Shown here: one piece after another, positions 10,020 to 24,075 of the stretch
How the letters are laid out: the number at the start of each line of letters is the position of its first letter
Numbering within the stretch: position 1 is the stretch's first letter
DNA from: Ancylostoma caninum
Lineage: Eukaryota > Nematoda > Chromadorea > Rhabditida > Ancylostomatidae
Assembly (NCBI GenBank): GCA_037903475.1
Contig: JBAJFG010000487.1
Location: 2,170,001-2,234,000 of the forward strand
DNA: 64,000 bases
Direction: 5' to 3'
The notes under the pieces: generated by a model
Seen by the model: the letters and a program-made list of their open reading frames with translations, nothing else
What the model was told of the DNA's origin: nothing
Databases searched by the model: none
Program-made: the position numbers and the translations under genes

Positions 10020-11238
10020 ATCCAGGTCAAAACCAGAACCCAGTGAGCTTTTAAGACTATGTTCTACAACGGAATGAAAGCGACAGAAACGCCCAAAAAG
10101 AAAAAATCGATTGATTTGATCAAGTCTTTATCACAAGATGAAAATCGATATGTCTCATGCAACGCACAACAAATACATGCGAAATTTTGCACTCTATTGC
10201 TGATATCAACAGTCGATCGATAACCGAGTTTCTTCCTTCAATACCATCACATAGACTCTGATTTATATTACGTACATACACCACAATCCCTAATGAGAAC
10301 TAGCAAAGTGCATACATGAAAAAATAGCATTAAATATGAGAAACGTATGAAAAATATCCACAAAAAGCGAATCAATACTACAAAGTAAAGGTTAGCGCAG
10401 AGACACTTGGACTTGTTCTGCACAATAACCTAGCCAAATAAAATGCAAAAAAATCATCTTACTAGTTAAGAAAATGTAGATGTAGTAGAAAATGAACAGC
10501 TACAAATACACCTCGAAGAATAGCCAGCCCAGATTAGAACAAAAATCATAATTATATGAACTGGGGCGGGGCAGTCCCACATTCTGATATGGGTGAAATC
10601 ATCAGCAGAAAGTCCATAACTTGTCAAATATAATTAGCAGTGCCCGAAAACATCTTCAAATACTGCAACTTCGCTTAAGTACATATCAGTGGGGTGGGGC
10701 GAATTATCAATCGATAAAATCAATAATAAGCTCTAACCTAAGCTAAATAAGCAGCGCTTCGAAACGAAATACTCGATTATATTTGGCTTAGTTATCACTG
10801 AAGAATTTGCTGGAGGCTACGGAGACGCAGAAGGGATTGCAGAAATAATGGCGCTCTCAGTGCTTGTACTCTTACAGTTGCGGATAAACGAAAAACCAAA
10901 AAGAAAAAAAAAACAAAATGATGGAAAACCTAACTTACTCCCCCATAGCACAAACAAAATAACATACTAATCTCCTTAAAAACCAAGATAAGTAAGTTAC
11001 TCCAGCAATGGGCGTGGCTCCAGCCGACCTCCGCCTAATCGCGTGAAATTTCCATACAAAAAATACCACACAGGCCCACAAACAATATCTGTTATCAGCT
11101 GGCAACGGGATTACCGTAGAACAGCTACAATTCCCAATGTTAATCTACCCGACATTATCACATAAAAACATCCAAACAGAAGACGTAAGGCGGGTGATAT
11201 TTACTTATACCGTAATCTGGACCTTTAAAAGAGGGGCA
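10020..11238. other. Spacer between two minus-strand genes
   Basis: No exon was recognised. It holds GAGACGCAGA at 10822-10831, a nematode promoter-type word, and a GGGCGTGGCT box near 11010. These could belong to the promoter of the mL63 gene downstream. Confidence 0.45.
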
Positions 11239-14200
11239 TCACTGAGAGCGGAGATGCGGACCTGCGGATCCAATTCTAGCCGCAGGCCTTCGGAGCTCGT
11301 TGATGAGCAGGCGGATGCCTTGTTGGGCCCAGGGGCCCATCTCGTCCGGGCATTCGGCTTTTAATCGATCGAAGAACGTGTGCGCGTCGTCATACTTCTC
11401 TCGATCGATAGCTAGAAATCGATAGTTTATAGCTAGAAAAAAAAAATCGGTAACATCACAAGTTGAAGAAAACAAAAAAATCAGTTCAAAAAATCGGAGG
11501 GTGGCGCATTACGTGTGAAAAGGGGGCGGTGCCGCTGCCCTACGATTGGCGCATTTCATTCTTAACGTCTTTTTTTCTGAAATCAACTTGTCCCTTTGTC
11601 CGGGAGGAATTACATGAAATGTAGATAAACGTGAAAGGAGGAAAACACATCGTAGGGTTAATAGACAATCCTTCAAAGAAGAACCGCTCCATTTTCCATC
11701 ACGCTCTCACCAAAAAAAATCAATGAAACTCACAATCTACCACATAATTGAGACTCTTCAGGCATCTCTCCGAAATCCGGCCCTCATCCATGGCGTCTTT
11801 CAGCTCGGATATTCGTAACTGCACGCCTCGATGGATATTCTTGAAACAACAGCTAGGTTAGACGTGGAAAAAATCGACAAATAAATAGTAGGTGGGAGGT
11901 ATTCACCGGTGATAATTTTTTACTGGCAGCCGACAAGCACAAAATTATTTGTTGTCGGCTCATGGACACGTCTCCAGGAGCCTTGTGAAGTTTCCTGCAA
12001 ATGACGCATGTCTATTGAAGTACAATTCTCACAGAAGTTTACAGTATCACCAAACAGTCTTTCAGAAGCATTGTAGAAAAACCTGACTAGCTGGCAAAAT
12101 CACATTTCTCAGTTCACCTGCACTTAACACCTGCTCTTTTTTGCTCTTACCGACAGTGTCCTCAACAAGATGAGATTTCAATTACTGTACCAGGGAATGG
12201 AAAAGGAAAGAAATTCCGTGGAGCTACCAGTGAACACCCAACAGGTGTAAATTTCAAATTGTTGTGGGACACGCATTATTGACTAAATGTGTAGTAGTAA
12301 CAAACTGTCCCGAGAACTCACCGATAATTCACGCCCTCGTGCGTAGAAGGTCTTCTGGCCGAGTCCACCACACAGTTGGGCAACGAGGCGATGAAGTCAT
12401 TCGGCTGAAGCGACGGCGGATCGGGGGAAGGAGCTCTCTTAGCCGGCGCCGCTCGCGGCATCGCCGGCGACGACGGGGACGACGACGTCAGCGCTGAGTC
12501 AGCAGACGCGGCCGACCACGCTACGTGAGTGCTATGTGGATGCTGGTTAGGATTCTGAAAAGAAAATGTGGACGTTTCGACCCATCCTGAAACCAACGAC
12601 GATGAATCCGTCAGAAATTACTCACTGAATGGGAACGGATAAGAAACGGGTCCACAGATTTGGCACCAGCGCTGCCACCTAAAACATATCGATGACCATG
12701 TGTTATTTATTGACTGGTTGTCTGATCTACTAAATTACCAGTATTCAAGATACGTTGAAGACACCATTTTCGTATCTCAGTGACGTGAACAACTACAAAA
12801 AATTACTGCTACTGAAGCAAAGCGTGCATATGGCATTTTGTGTAAACGACAGGAAATTCCCCTTGAAACCAACATTTTCAAAGTTCAGCAACAATCCGTT
12901 CCTTTAATTCGACTGCTTAGTTCACCACTCCTCTTATGACTTTCTCATCTATTAGAGGATTTCCTTGAAGCACCAATTATTGTGAATTCTGAGTTATTCT
13001 GAGTCCCATTGAGACTCAGGCAACGGCTCCCCATTCCAGTAAGCACTCAGAATAGCTCTGAGTCCCATCGCTGCCCAGGCACTGCCTTAAGCGCATGAAT
13101 GGGGGCACTAATGAGTTATAAATGCCTCTCTGTTTACCTGTCACCATGACGTCACAAGAAGATAATCGCCGTCGTGTGATTGGCGCTGCTGTTTAACGTA
13201 ACATTTGATAAAGTAGTAATTTCCCAACAGAGCAAAGGTATACTAAATAAAGGAGCGCTCACAATTGCGTGCCCTTTGTCCGGTAATTACTGGGAAAATG
13301 TGCTACCCACGCACTTTTGCAGAAAAGTATACAAGGGAGCAAAGCCGGAAGCTCAAGCTCATTCAATTTCACCTCACAAGTAATCCTCGTGGTTACAGAA
13401 AACACATTTTCCTGGGAGAGTACAGTAACCGGAAGAACCAGAAGATCATTCAGTCAAATGCATCATAGATTCAGACATGTAAAGATGAATATAAAGGTGC
13501 TAAAAAAATTATTTATGGAACCCCAAATAAGCCAAAACTATTAAAGACAATGCTCCTCATCCTTTAAATTCTGGAACTTCTCGCCATCTTGATTCCAACG
13601 GTGCAGACCAGAGGTCAAAATATGACGGAAGCACACCTAGAAGAGCAGACTTTGTGGAGCGTTTGGGCGGAGCGCTCCACAAGTACTCGACTGCTGGATG
13701 TCGGGGTAGCTGCTTCGCCCGCAATAATTTCAAGGGTGAAAGCGTTTTCTCTCATAAAAATCTGAAAACTAAACAGAAGTATAATAGAATACGAAAATAG
13801 TGAGATTTAAGCTCGACAGTGAAATCGAAACACAAAAGTCTCCCGAAAGTTGACCGGTAGTGGTACGCTCCGGTCAACTTTCGGGAGACTGTGTTGATGG
13901 AAAAATTCCACTTTCTATCCGAGAAATACCCAACGATTGAGTCTGCGCAAGCCCCGCTCCACCTCTCCATCCTCTAACATGTATTACTCGGATACAGCAC
14001 GCAGATATCCGGTCTCAACGAACTAATGGAACTTTATTACAGTTTAAAAAGTACATTTGCTCGTTCAATAGGGTAAACTTATCCATACCACCTCAACCGC
14101 ATCCAGGGGTATCACTCCTGCTGACATTGAAAATAATACAAAGCTGTTGTCGTTCACTAATTGATGATTTCCCACATTTTAATCAAATGTAGCAGCCACT

Positions 14201-17200
14201 AACAATACAAAACTTCCCAAGATCACATGCCAACGAGCCCACGCGCCAAAAGTTCTCACCTGATGGAGTCACGTACTCATTGAATATCAAGTATAACAGA
14301 GAAAAAGTAAAGTACGGTCACATCGGGATATAACGAGCAGAATCGAATTTGTTACTGGTAATGAAATGCTTACAATGGTACGAATGAGTTCGGTAAGCGT
14401 TCAGATTCAGGTCATTCCTGGCTAAATTGTGAATCGAAGTATGGGCACGGTGAAGCCATCAATTCACTTGACCAACAATCGAACCGTTGACCCTTCAAGG
14501 GACATTTTTTCACCGCATTTCGCCAGCCTTTCGATGCACAAAAGCCTAATTAAAACAGGAAGTATTCCTGTATCCTACATCAATAACTACCGTTGTTTAC
14601 AACCGCCACTTCCAGCTGTATGAGCACAGCTACTGCAACAATACCATCTGTTCTACATGATGATCAAAAATTCCTTCCGAAACATCGATTTTCAAAAAAA
14701 ACCTTCTGCCAACTACCACAAATCGATTGAACACGCCTTACCTGACACAGTGAACGCATCGTAAACAGGGCGGTGCGCTTCGCGTTGCGTCGTCGACGAC
14801 GGCATCGCTGGTGACGATGTGGACAACGTCGTGATGGCACTTGTGAATGACGTCAGTGAAGACGTCGGAGAGGAAGACGAATATTGATTAGTGGGAGTTG
14901 TCGCCGGCGGCGTTGTCGGTGACGTGCTTGTTAAGACCTGAATTCTATGAGTTGGACGTTGATCGCAAAGAAATCAGCGCATTTTATAAAAGAGGCGGGT
15001 GATGTCGAAGAGATAAGCTATTCCAACGTCTGCAAAATTATCGCAGCAATTCATGCACGAAGGAAAAATTCCCACGCGAAACGACGTATGCTTACAAGCT
15101 AAGCATCACGTTATGCTGAATGCATACAAATTGCTACAGTAACAGAAACATCATAAGCAAATGGGGACTTTCACGAGATGAGCGCTCGATTGAGCAAGTC
15201 CGAGAGCTTGCGAGGCAGGATCTTAGGGAAGCTTTGCTTCTGAAGTGAGGTGAGCTCCGTGTAGGGTTTTGTCAGAGCATCACAATCGTGACAAAGGGGA
15301 AAGAATTGATTCCCCGTCTGCAGAAATGTACTCGAAGAGTAGAGATGAGTGCGTAAAAAGATCCAGAAGGATCTCGAATGGTGAGAATTGCGCACAGAGT
15401 TTTACTCCACTTCTTTAATGCAATTCGTGGATTTCCCGGTGAGCTTCCTTGCTCCCCTGCACTCCAACTCCAACGAGACATACCCAAGAAGATAAACACA
15501 TCTTGCAGTGGTGTTAAACCTCACTGCGGTAGCAGAACACATCCAATACCGCACGAAACGCTCGTGCATTCTGGATAAGTGGGACCTTTACCCTTCCGGT
15601 AACGCTCAAAGATACTATTAAACTCCTTTAAAATGAAGGAACCCAGCAGTTTCTATCCCTTTCAGGCTGTGTGGGTGAGGTATAAGATAAACTAGTCAAA
15701 AATGGAGACTCAAAATCCTACCCAACTCTAGATAAAGTAAGGAATAAAGCGTTAACATCAACTGCAACACATGCTTTGTCACTACAATTTTCCGCAGAAG
15801 AATGAGTCCATGTTTTTTCGAACCAAATATTGTGGCATTCGCGGTATGTGGGGAAAATTATGAACACGTGAGAAAAACGTCCGACGACAATGAGAAATGG
15901 CACGAGGCTCCAATTTTTTAGTTAAAACAAAACCTAAGTGCAATCTCTTGGAAATGATTCACAGAAAGCCTATCAAAAATGTCAACGGGTACATTATGTA
16001 ATCGTTAGATTGATTTAATCGAAAAGACAAGTCGGAATGACAAAGTTGGAGGAATTCGGTGCTGCTCTGGATCCAGTGGAATCCAAAGTTTCCAAGACAG
16101 AGGCAAGCGACAAAGGTCTGTGAAAGAAGGACCATCACCTACTTCTTGTCATTTAATTTCGTACTTTTCTCACAATTTTACTTTGATTAACTATGCCGAG
16201 GTTGCGTGGAGAGAATAGAAGAAAAAGTCCAATAGATAGCCAGTACTAACAATGAAAATGGCAATAAATGACCTACAATAAATAATCCACAAGTGGGAAT
16301 ATGGGGAAGGAGGGAGCGAGATCAGATAGTAGAGAAGGGCAGCGGTCAAGTAACCCTGTGAATCCAGGAGGAAGAGGTTCAAAATCCTGAAAAGCAGCTC
16401 AAGCCAGCATTGGCTAGCTGCTCTTCCACTCCAGCCACGTGAAAAACTACCGTACTACGTTCAAGAAGAACATTAAATTTTCACAGAAAGTACTCACTGA
16501 GTTTAAGAAAAGGAAACTTCTGGAAGGACGTGCGTACGAGCTGTCAGGCACTCGAACATGGCTGGATACAGGCTACGAAGCCAAGAAACCTTGTAGCGGC
16601 GAGAAGGTTAAGCAATGGGAACTGTACCGGAGGTAAGGAAGAATCGCTTAGTGCAGCTCGGAAGGAGCACTATCCAGACATCAAGTAAACATGCTTTCCA
16701 GAAGAGCACTAGAGGCGATACCGCAAACTCCAGGCCTTCCCTAGTCGTGGAAGAAATGGAAAATCGTCTGTTTACATCCATCGTCGACTTCCACAAGCGA
16801 ATATCATCGATGAAACAAAATCATCCCAAGCTGTGGCACTCGCAAAACACATGGGAATACCTCAACGAGGTCAGCTCATTCGCAGAACAATAGCAGTGGC
16901 ACCACCGACGGCCGGCCGTTGAAACGACAAACGTCGCGCTCGAGCTGTGGATGTAGCCGTCTGTCGGCATGTCCATGGTAACGGGCGAAATAAGTTAATA
17001 GGTTGGAGGCAGCGCGAAACAGACAGGTAGACGCCGGCAAACGGAATCCGCCTTCCCCGACTAACAACAATGGCTGTGTCAAAGACGCCTCCAGAAGGAG
17101 CGGGCGCTAGTCTTTGGGGGACGGCCTGCCTGGAGGTGTTGGCGTCTGTGGAAGTGCCTATCACAGCACATCCACTGTACTTATGGTTGATTAACTGCCA

Positions 17201-20200
17201 AATTTGTTCGTAATCAGGTATAGAACTGCAAATGGAAAGCAGTTGATGTTATTAGACTGCATTGCTCCATACGTTAACAACTGAGACTTCTGACGCGACT
17301 TCGTTCTGCTTTCCTGTACTCAGCGCACAGTACGTGCTGCGTTCTACAAGTGTAAACAGCGTCCATTGATAACCTTGTGAATAGCACAATTAGAACATTC
17401 AGTGAACAACCGAGCTAGTGCAATGGATTTTCAGGTACTCCTAAAGCAATGTGTTCGTTAAGCCCTGAAGGGCACGATCAGTAACCACATCGGCAAAGAA
17501 ACCACCTACAGCCGGATTGAACATCAAATCAGGTTAACTACAACGATGCGTCCAAATCTCTAGAAAGCATCTCTCCCCCCCCCCCCTCTCCGTTGGTTAC
17601 AATAGCACTCCGTGCAGTCGAAAATCTGTCAAGTGAAAAATCCAGCGAAAAAGACACGGTCGAATGGTCTGTATTGAAAATGAGCTCTAAAAACACGTGC
17701 ACGTACAAAAAAAATGATGGACAATTCTACCCAAATCTTCACGAGGGTAAGCGTGGCACTCAAGCTGTTCATTATCCTGGCGGCATAGGCAACATGTAAT
17801 ACATGTAATACTCTGGAGAGGTCACTCTGCTAGCCGCTGTTTCAAAGCAGCTGATATCATGTTACTGTACGAGTTAGGCGCTCTGCCACTGGATCAGGTT
17901 AGAAAATCCATAAACGTAACAATTCCAGAATAAAGTACGTTTGTGATATCCGATGTGCAAACCTACAGTGGAACAAAAAAGTATACAATTTTCCAGACAT
18001 ACTTGCAAATTCAAATACAAAAAGATGGAGCAATTTCTAGGAATAGTGCAGTTCATAACAATAAACAATCCACAAAGCCTCAGTTGTAGCGCCACGAATT
18101 CTTCTGCAAATGCTTATAATCTCTGCGAAAGTCTGGCAGACTCCTAGGGTTTTTTTTACATTGTATTGTAATTTTCCTTTCTAGGTCATTCACCAAATAT
18201 AACATTCAAGTCACCAATAAACGTTGCACTTGCGAAGAATTAGTCGCTAACTCTCGTAATGCTACCTCGAACATAGGCACCATAAATATAGCTCTTGCAA
18301 TAGAGGTAGAACAAAATTAGATCTTTTGAGGGAAAACGCCGCCTCCATGTTGTGATGTAAGGTGGCTCTGATGAGCAGTGCATGAGTGAAAATTGCCTCA
18401 CGAGACTAAGAAGTAGCAATACTTTTCCCTTTCCCTATTTCTTGTAAACTATTATCGTAAAACCGTGGGTATCCTCGGAAACAACACTTTTTACGCTTTC
18501 AGAATCACAGAGCTTTCACAGCTCCTTTCGCACAATTTGTGGATTTAGCAGGTAAAGTAGTCACGATTTTTCAAAATTGTGTTAAAAGGACAACTGATCT
18601 AAAGCTAGAGCCTCCTGGAAAACAAAGTCTCAACCTAAATATAATTTGAATCTTCCGCTATTTAACAGAAAATCACGAAAAAGTATGAGCTTCTGATGGA
18701 GAAGTAATTGAGCAAACGCTCGACAAGGATTTACGGCGATAATCCACGGTCATTACCAGTTTTTCTTTCCGGAATACTCTTCGAGCGCCTGTGCTTTGTG
18801 TTGAGAGTTTGCAATCAATTCCACATGACTACCACAATAATTAATAACAACGAGTCACAAGAGGAACAGGAAACTCCTACACCCTGGAAAACAGGCTAGG
18901 GAGAACAAGGGGAAATTAGCTTAAATTGATGGTGTACAACCATCAATTTAAGCAAATTAATCTGGCACAAATGCTAACAATGAGTACATCTGCGTTTTGC
19001 AAAGCACAAATATAGGACAGAGGCATTTATCAGCACGTTCCCTATGCCACCAAGACAACGAAGAGCCTGCATAATTACAACTCTCAGAGGACGATAGAGC
19101 AGTCATTTGAGTGTCCTTTCGCTATTGGATCGAAGGCAAAACAACCACCTAAGCTTGAAAGGAGCATTTTGCGTGGCTGAACGAATTTATGTGGGGTGTG
19201 GCTAAGAGCATAGGTGGACTTTGTATACGTAGCAGCATAGCTGGATTTTATGTCGAGAATGTGAATGTTGTAAACAATTCAGAAGCTCCCAATACTTTAC
19301 GCACAGCGCATCTTTTTCCAGAAATGAAAATTCCTGGATGATAAGATCCTTGAAGCAATGGGATCCGATAGAGAAAGCATCGATGCGAAAGAAAAAAATT
19401 ATATTTGCAGAGATACCCAAATTGTACGCCAATTGCAGCACAACCAAAGGAAAAGGTAAAGGGCATTCGAACCTACTGAAACAAATTTAACCATTCAAGT
19501 GATTCCGTAAACAAGCTCGGAATTGTAGAAGCTACAATACGAATGCAATGAACTTCTCCCGTAACTAGGAAGCTAAGGGCTTCCTAATACAAAGGAGAAT
19601 CAAATCAGCGCACAAATGCACAGTTTAAAGAAATTAACGAATAACGGTGACACAGTACTAGCAGTCCAGATCAACTATATCTGATGCCGGAAATGTGATA
19701 AAATGTGCTGGAAAAGTTGACCAATGGAGTAGCAACTGAATTCGTGAAATATCTCTTCTTCTACTTCTCTATGATGTTTTGACAAAACACAACAAATAGT
19801 ACAGAAATGACTACTGGAAAAATAAGGAAGAATTTGCAATATGTTACTCAAAAAAGAAAGCACAGAAGAAGGAAAAAGACATGGAGCGGCACCGTTTCTG
19901 AATAAATTAAGCGTTTTCCTTAATGTTTTCATATCAGGCTTTCGGATAAGTGATTTTCAAAGCAAATTCTTATTTGAACTACAAATTAGATGTGACTGGT
20001 CTTGCGAATATTTTATTTGAAGAATGGGCATTTCAACATCAATTCTTTTCTGAGGAATGAGCACTTCAACATCAAATTTTTTCTATTCTAATAGCTCCTA
20101 ATAGACACTTTCGGTCAAGTGATTTCCTCCTCTAATTGCGAAATAACCTCACACATGAGCACACCCAAAAACTACTTTTCCTACGATAACTTCATCGCCG

Positions 20201-23200
20201 AGACATCTTTGATATATGCTTTACCGCATTCTTTCACATGATCTCGTTTGTTCTGCTTAATTACTATGGTCGCCCCAACATGAAAGGATCCCAGCCCAAC
20301 TATTCGCGACATGTACCTGCCATCGAGTTTTTATTGCAACATAAGGACATCTTTCTCGTCCTCGATACCAAAGCTTAAATTTTACATTGTCGTTACATTT
20401 TGTCATTTTACAGTTTGTTTCAATAAGTTGCTCTAAAAATTGCCCTGAAAAACTTCACAAAAAAAACCCGAGGACAACGTTCAATAGAAGTGTCTTGGGA
20501 TGATGCCAAGGCACAAAAAGTGCAAAGGCAACTAACAGACTCAAGAAAAGCCAACTATCATGCACAACACCAGTTGGGACAAGCCCATCATTTAAAAAAA
20601 AGGATTTGAGAGAAGATCTATGCTGTGCCACAAATATACTACACTATTAAAAAGAACGTATGCCATCAATGTAACGTGTACAAGCGGTTGTGCACGCTAT
20701 TATGAACAGGTAAAAGTCCTCGAAAAATGATGACAGACAGTAAGATGGAGAAAAAAGCCAAAACTCGTCTGGTGTTCATGAACAGGATAGGAGTGGAAAA
20801 AGAACGTAAGAAATGAGCGATTCTCAGGTATTCTCGGCACAATTCTCTACGTGAGTGAGTGCGCAAATTGCATACACCAGCAGAATTGGAGCCATGCGCA
20901 CTAGATGAGTCGTGCGTGAGACGGACGCAGGTCGAATGCATATCAGACGCTTCCGTCTGCGGCAAACTCATTCGGAACGGCTAAGCTCTCGATCGCTTTG
21001 AGCTCTCAATCTTGCTGTACACCTATCTCCATGAAAAACGCATGTAAAGTATGCGTAGGATGTATGCACGAATCTTATATTAATTGGCGTCAAAGGAACA
21101 AGTGTGAGAGAAAAAAGACAGGAAAAACTGAACCAAGAACTCGCCTGTGTATCGGTGGAGCTCCGTGGTACTGTTGTTGATGAAAAAACTGCTGATGGTT
21201 GGCCATCTGAGCGTTTTGTGCATGCACATCCTGCGGTTGCACTGACGTCCCCATGGGTGGCTGATTATAGTGCAGCGCTGGCTGCGGGGCCTGCACTGCT
21301 TGAGTGTACGGGGCCGCCGTAGCGGTAGGATAGTGCTGTTGCAGAGCTCCTTGAGGTAGGTGAGTCGCTGTGACTGTTGTTTGAGGTAGTTGAGATGCTG
21401 AGATCGCAGTAGAATTACTATGAACTGGTGCTACGTGATGAGTATACTGTTGCTGAGGCTGTGCGAACATCTGTACTGCTGCCTGAGTGGTCGTCACTCC
21501 CGGAACTGGAGGTGATGTAGGAATGCCCACGGAGACCGGTGTCGGCACTACCTAAATTGGGACTTTGAATTCTGGATTGTTCTGGATAATTTTTCTCTAG
21601 CAGAAAATGTGAGTTACAATGACGCTGCAGAATAATCACGTACATATTATTTTTAGAGAAATAGAACTTTCTAGCTTCAATGGCTAGGAAGAGACATGTG
21701 AGCATATTCATAGAAGGGTGCCAGAAAACCATGGACCGCCCATTTTCTACTAAGAAGGGCTCAAAAATGGATTGTTCATCACTTTTGCAGGAAATTATTT
21801 AGAAAATTTTAACCTGCGTCTCCTATCTAGGAATCCTAAGAATGAAAACAAGGCAGGCTACCGTCTTCAATTATAATACCTTTAAATATTCCCGCTAACA
21901 AGGAATCAAAGAATTACAAAGAAGTGCACTAATTTTAATATTTTACATCCAATTCAGCTTTGTTCATTCAAAATTTCATTATTACAGCTACATTGCATCG
22001 ATAAGGGAACGAATTACACGACTACATCAGAAGAAGAAAATTGTAATCTTCGCACACTTTAGCTTACATGGCCTCAATTGAGGGTGTACGATAACCATAT
22101 CGCAAAGCACACGCAAATTACCTCACAACATCACGAACAAACGTTATTTTAGCACCTCGCGCTAATCGATCACTGGAGCGCTGCTGTAACTGAGGGAGCA
22201 ACTCTGCTTTGAGAAATCGTGTCTTTCTACAGATAGTACTACGGTTACTACTCGAGTTAATAGATCTATTAAGGCATAGTGTTCACGCTGGACCCGAATG
22301 TAGTTCAATTTTTGATAATTGATTACGCTCCAATGAATAGCGTCCGTAACATTGTGAAGGAGGCTGTGTTGGTGGAAGTAGGAGCTTCCTTATTCGTTCA
22401 TTCGGAGATTGTGGAACAAAAAGTACGGCAAAAGGTAGAATACTACCCTTAATACGTCTACTTTCCTTAAGAAAAGGAGCATCAAGAACACCAAATTTAG
22501 TCAAATTTAGTAGGAACACCAAACTTTGTCAGACTTCAGGCAAACCAAATTTGTCCAGGCCTCTTCAGTAGCGAAATAGCGCAGTTTAAAAGTGAAGAGC
22601 TGCTTAAGATGAAGAGATCAACTCTTATAAACTGTCCTTTTACACAGGTCTCAGCGAATGTAGGAAGAAATAAAATTTTAAAGATGAAAGTTTCCGGTAT
22701 ATTTAGAAGCAATTTGTTGCTACAAGTCTTCATTATCTACTAGAAAATGACTCTACTGAAAGGTTCAAGAAAACGCTTGAAAACTATTGAATACAAGAGT
22801 TAGGGAGTGAAGAACAAGAAGAATACCGTACAAGACGCTTTTTTTGAAGGAAGTTTCTTGGCTCTTATCAAACCGTGTAACTTTCAAAGAAGAGAAAGCA
22901 GTAAATGACTGTATAGGAAAACTCACTCCATATTGCTCAGCGTTGCTGTTATGCTGCGAGTGTTCTGGATGTCTGGAAGAAAAGAAACTTAAGCAGAGTA
23001 AAGAAAAGAGAGCAATTAAAAAAAGCTTATTCTTGATAAGATCCAGGAAAATCCAGCATTCAGGCAACGAAAAAAAAGCAGACTTAACCAATCCCTTACC
23101 AGTTGTATGTATAACTTGTTCAGAAAGTTAAAACGCTTAATTCTTCATATCACCAATTGAAGACCAGTTTGTTTCGATTGAATGCGAGAAGAAAATCTCA

Positions 23201-24075
23201 AAGAGAATGGGGGGACTAAAAAACCTGATATAATAGAGCATATGAGCTCTGAAGGAATAAACTGCAGGAGCTCTGAAGCTGGTGGACACGACATCACGGA
23301 CGGTTACTGATTCCAATACGTTTGGATAACAAAATAATAACTTGGAATAACTTAATCGATCGAAACAAACCGATATTTAAAACATAATTTTATGCAATTA
23401 ACCTCTACCTTCCACTTCGATAACTAGCCGTACGTTGTACTTCCTAACGTCCTACGTCAGATTACTCCAGAAATATGAGTTAGTAAGGAACGAAAAAGCC
23501 TTTAAAACTCAAAACGGCCGTAAGTGGTCCGCATTCTCCGCCAAAAATGAAAGGCCCTCCTGAGAAAGGACATGCCTTTGGAAATACAAAGCAGCAATAA
23601 AAACAGATCCACAAGAATCCAGATCACAGCAGTCAAATCAAGCAGGAAATTAGAGCAAATAAAAAACTAGAGGGAAACTCCTTTTATGTTTGAACAACAG
23701 AGGGAAACCGGAAGCAGAGAAAACTGCTCCAAAGATACGGAAAAAACCCAAACAAAAAACTTCTCACCTGGCGTCGCCTGCTCCATGCGGATAACCATGG
23801 TTTGGGGACTGTCCGGGCTGATGCATCATCATGCCACCACCAGGAGATGTGCTCTAAACACATTAAGTGATTGAGGATATTGTTATCGAAAACCTTCTGA
23901 GGAAAGGAGCACCCACTGAGATCGATGGATCGACAGGCCTCTTCCTTAGCTGAGCCAGTCGATTTGACGCAGCAGGAGCAGCCGCGCCGCCCAAATTCGG
24001 GGGGTCGTTCCAACCTGGGGATACCGTCGGCGGTAAGACCGATTGCATGGACTCCAACTGCGACGACATTCCGAC
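11239..24075 (-). CDS. SRA1/Sec31 C-terminal-domain protein, several exons
   Basis: The minus-strand exons I can support are 23917-24075, 23768-23853, about 21150-21548, about 14757-14940, about 12633-12680, 12322-12554, 11907-11994, 11734-11839 and 11239-11411. The first contains SPGWNDPPNL followed by NRLAQLRKRP. GWNDPP followed by a basic stretch is typical of both SRA1 and Sec31. Then come a Met/Pro/Gly exon, a Gln/Pro/Thr/His-rich exon of about 130 residues, and Ser/Thr/Pro exons. The last three exons form a helical domain (ISELKDAMDEGRISERCLKS, then SIDREKYDDAHTFFDRL, then GPWAQQGIRLLINELRR) that follows the SRA1-domain pattern. The conserved Trp and the GIRLLI end are closer to SRA1 than to Sec31. 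Phases close across the last five exons (from 12633-12680 to 11239-11411), but not on either side of the Gln-rich exon, so at least one exon there is missing. The Gln-rich exon seems to end at a GC 5' splice site. SRA1 proteins act in nuclear receptor co-regulation; Sec31 forms the outer COPII coat. I cannot decide between these roles. Confidence 0.7.
13837..13890. repeat. Perfect 21-bp hairpin
   Basis: AGTCTCCCGAAAGTTGACCGG at 13837-13857 is followed, after a 12-nt loop, by its exact complement at 13870-13890. It lies in an intron of the SRA1-domain gene. It could be a very small foldback transposon or a transcribed hairpin; the perfect pairing argues for the former. Confidence 0.8.
15000..21089. 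other. Long intronic or gene-poor stretch
   Basis: About 6 kb separate the Ser/Thr-rich and Gln-rich exons of the SRA1-domain gene. Apart from a small hairpin near 18920 and open frames on the plus strand at 16439-16893, I see nothing interpretable. Those two frames overlap, end in different registers and lack recognisable motifs. They may be the remains of a transposon but I cannot name it. Confidence 0.4.
18919..18953. repeat. Short perfect hairpin
   Basis: GCTTAAATTGATGG and its complement CCATCAATTTAAGC are separated by a 7-nt loop (TGTACAA). It is intronic relative to the minus-strand gene around it, and its meaning is unknown. Confidence 0.7.

Noticed and set aside
16310..16390. tRNA-like AGGTTCAAAATCCT segment
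   Set aside because: No acceptor stem, D-arm or anticodon arm could be paired around it.
16871..17164. Overlapping Arg/Ala-rich minus-strand frames
   Set aside because: They overlap in different registers, lack splice sites and resemble no protein; GC-rich composition explains their length.
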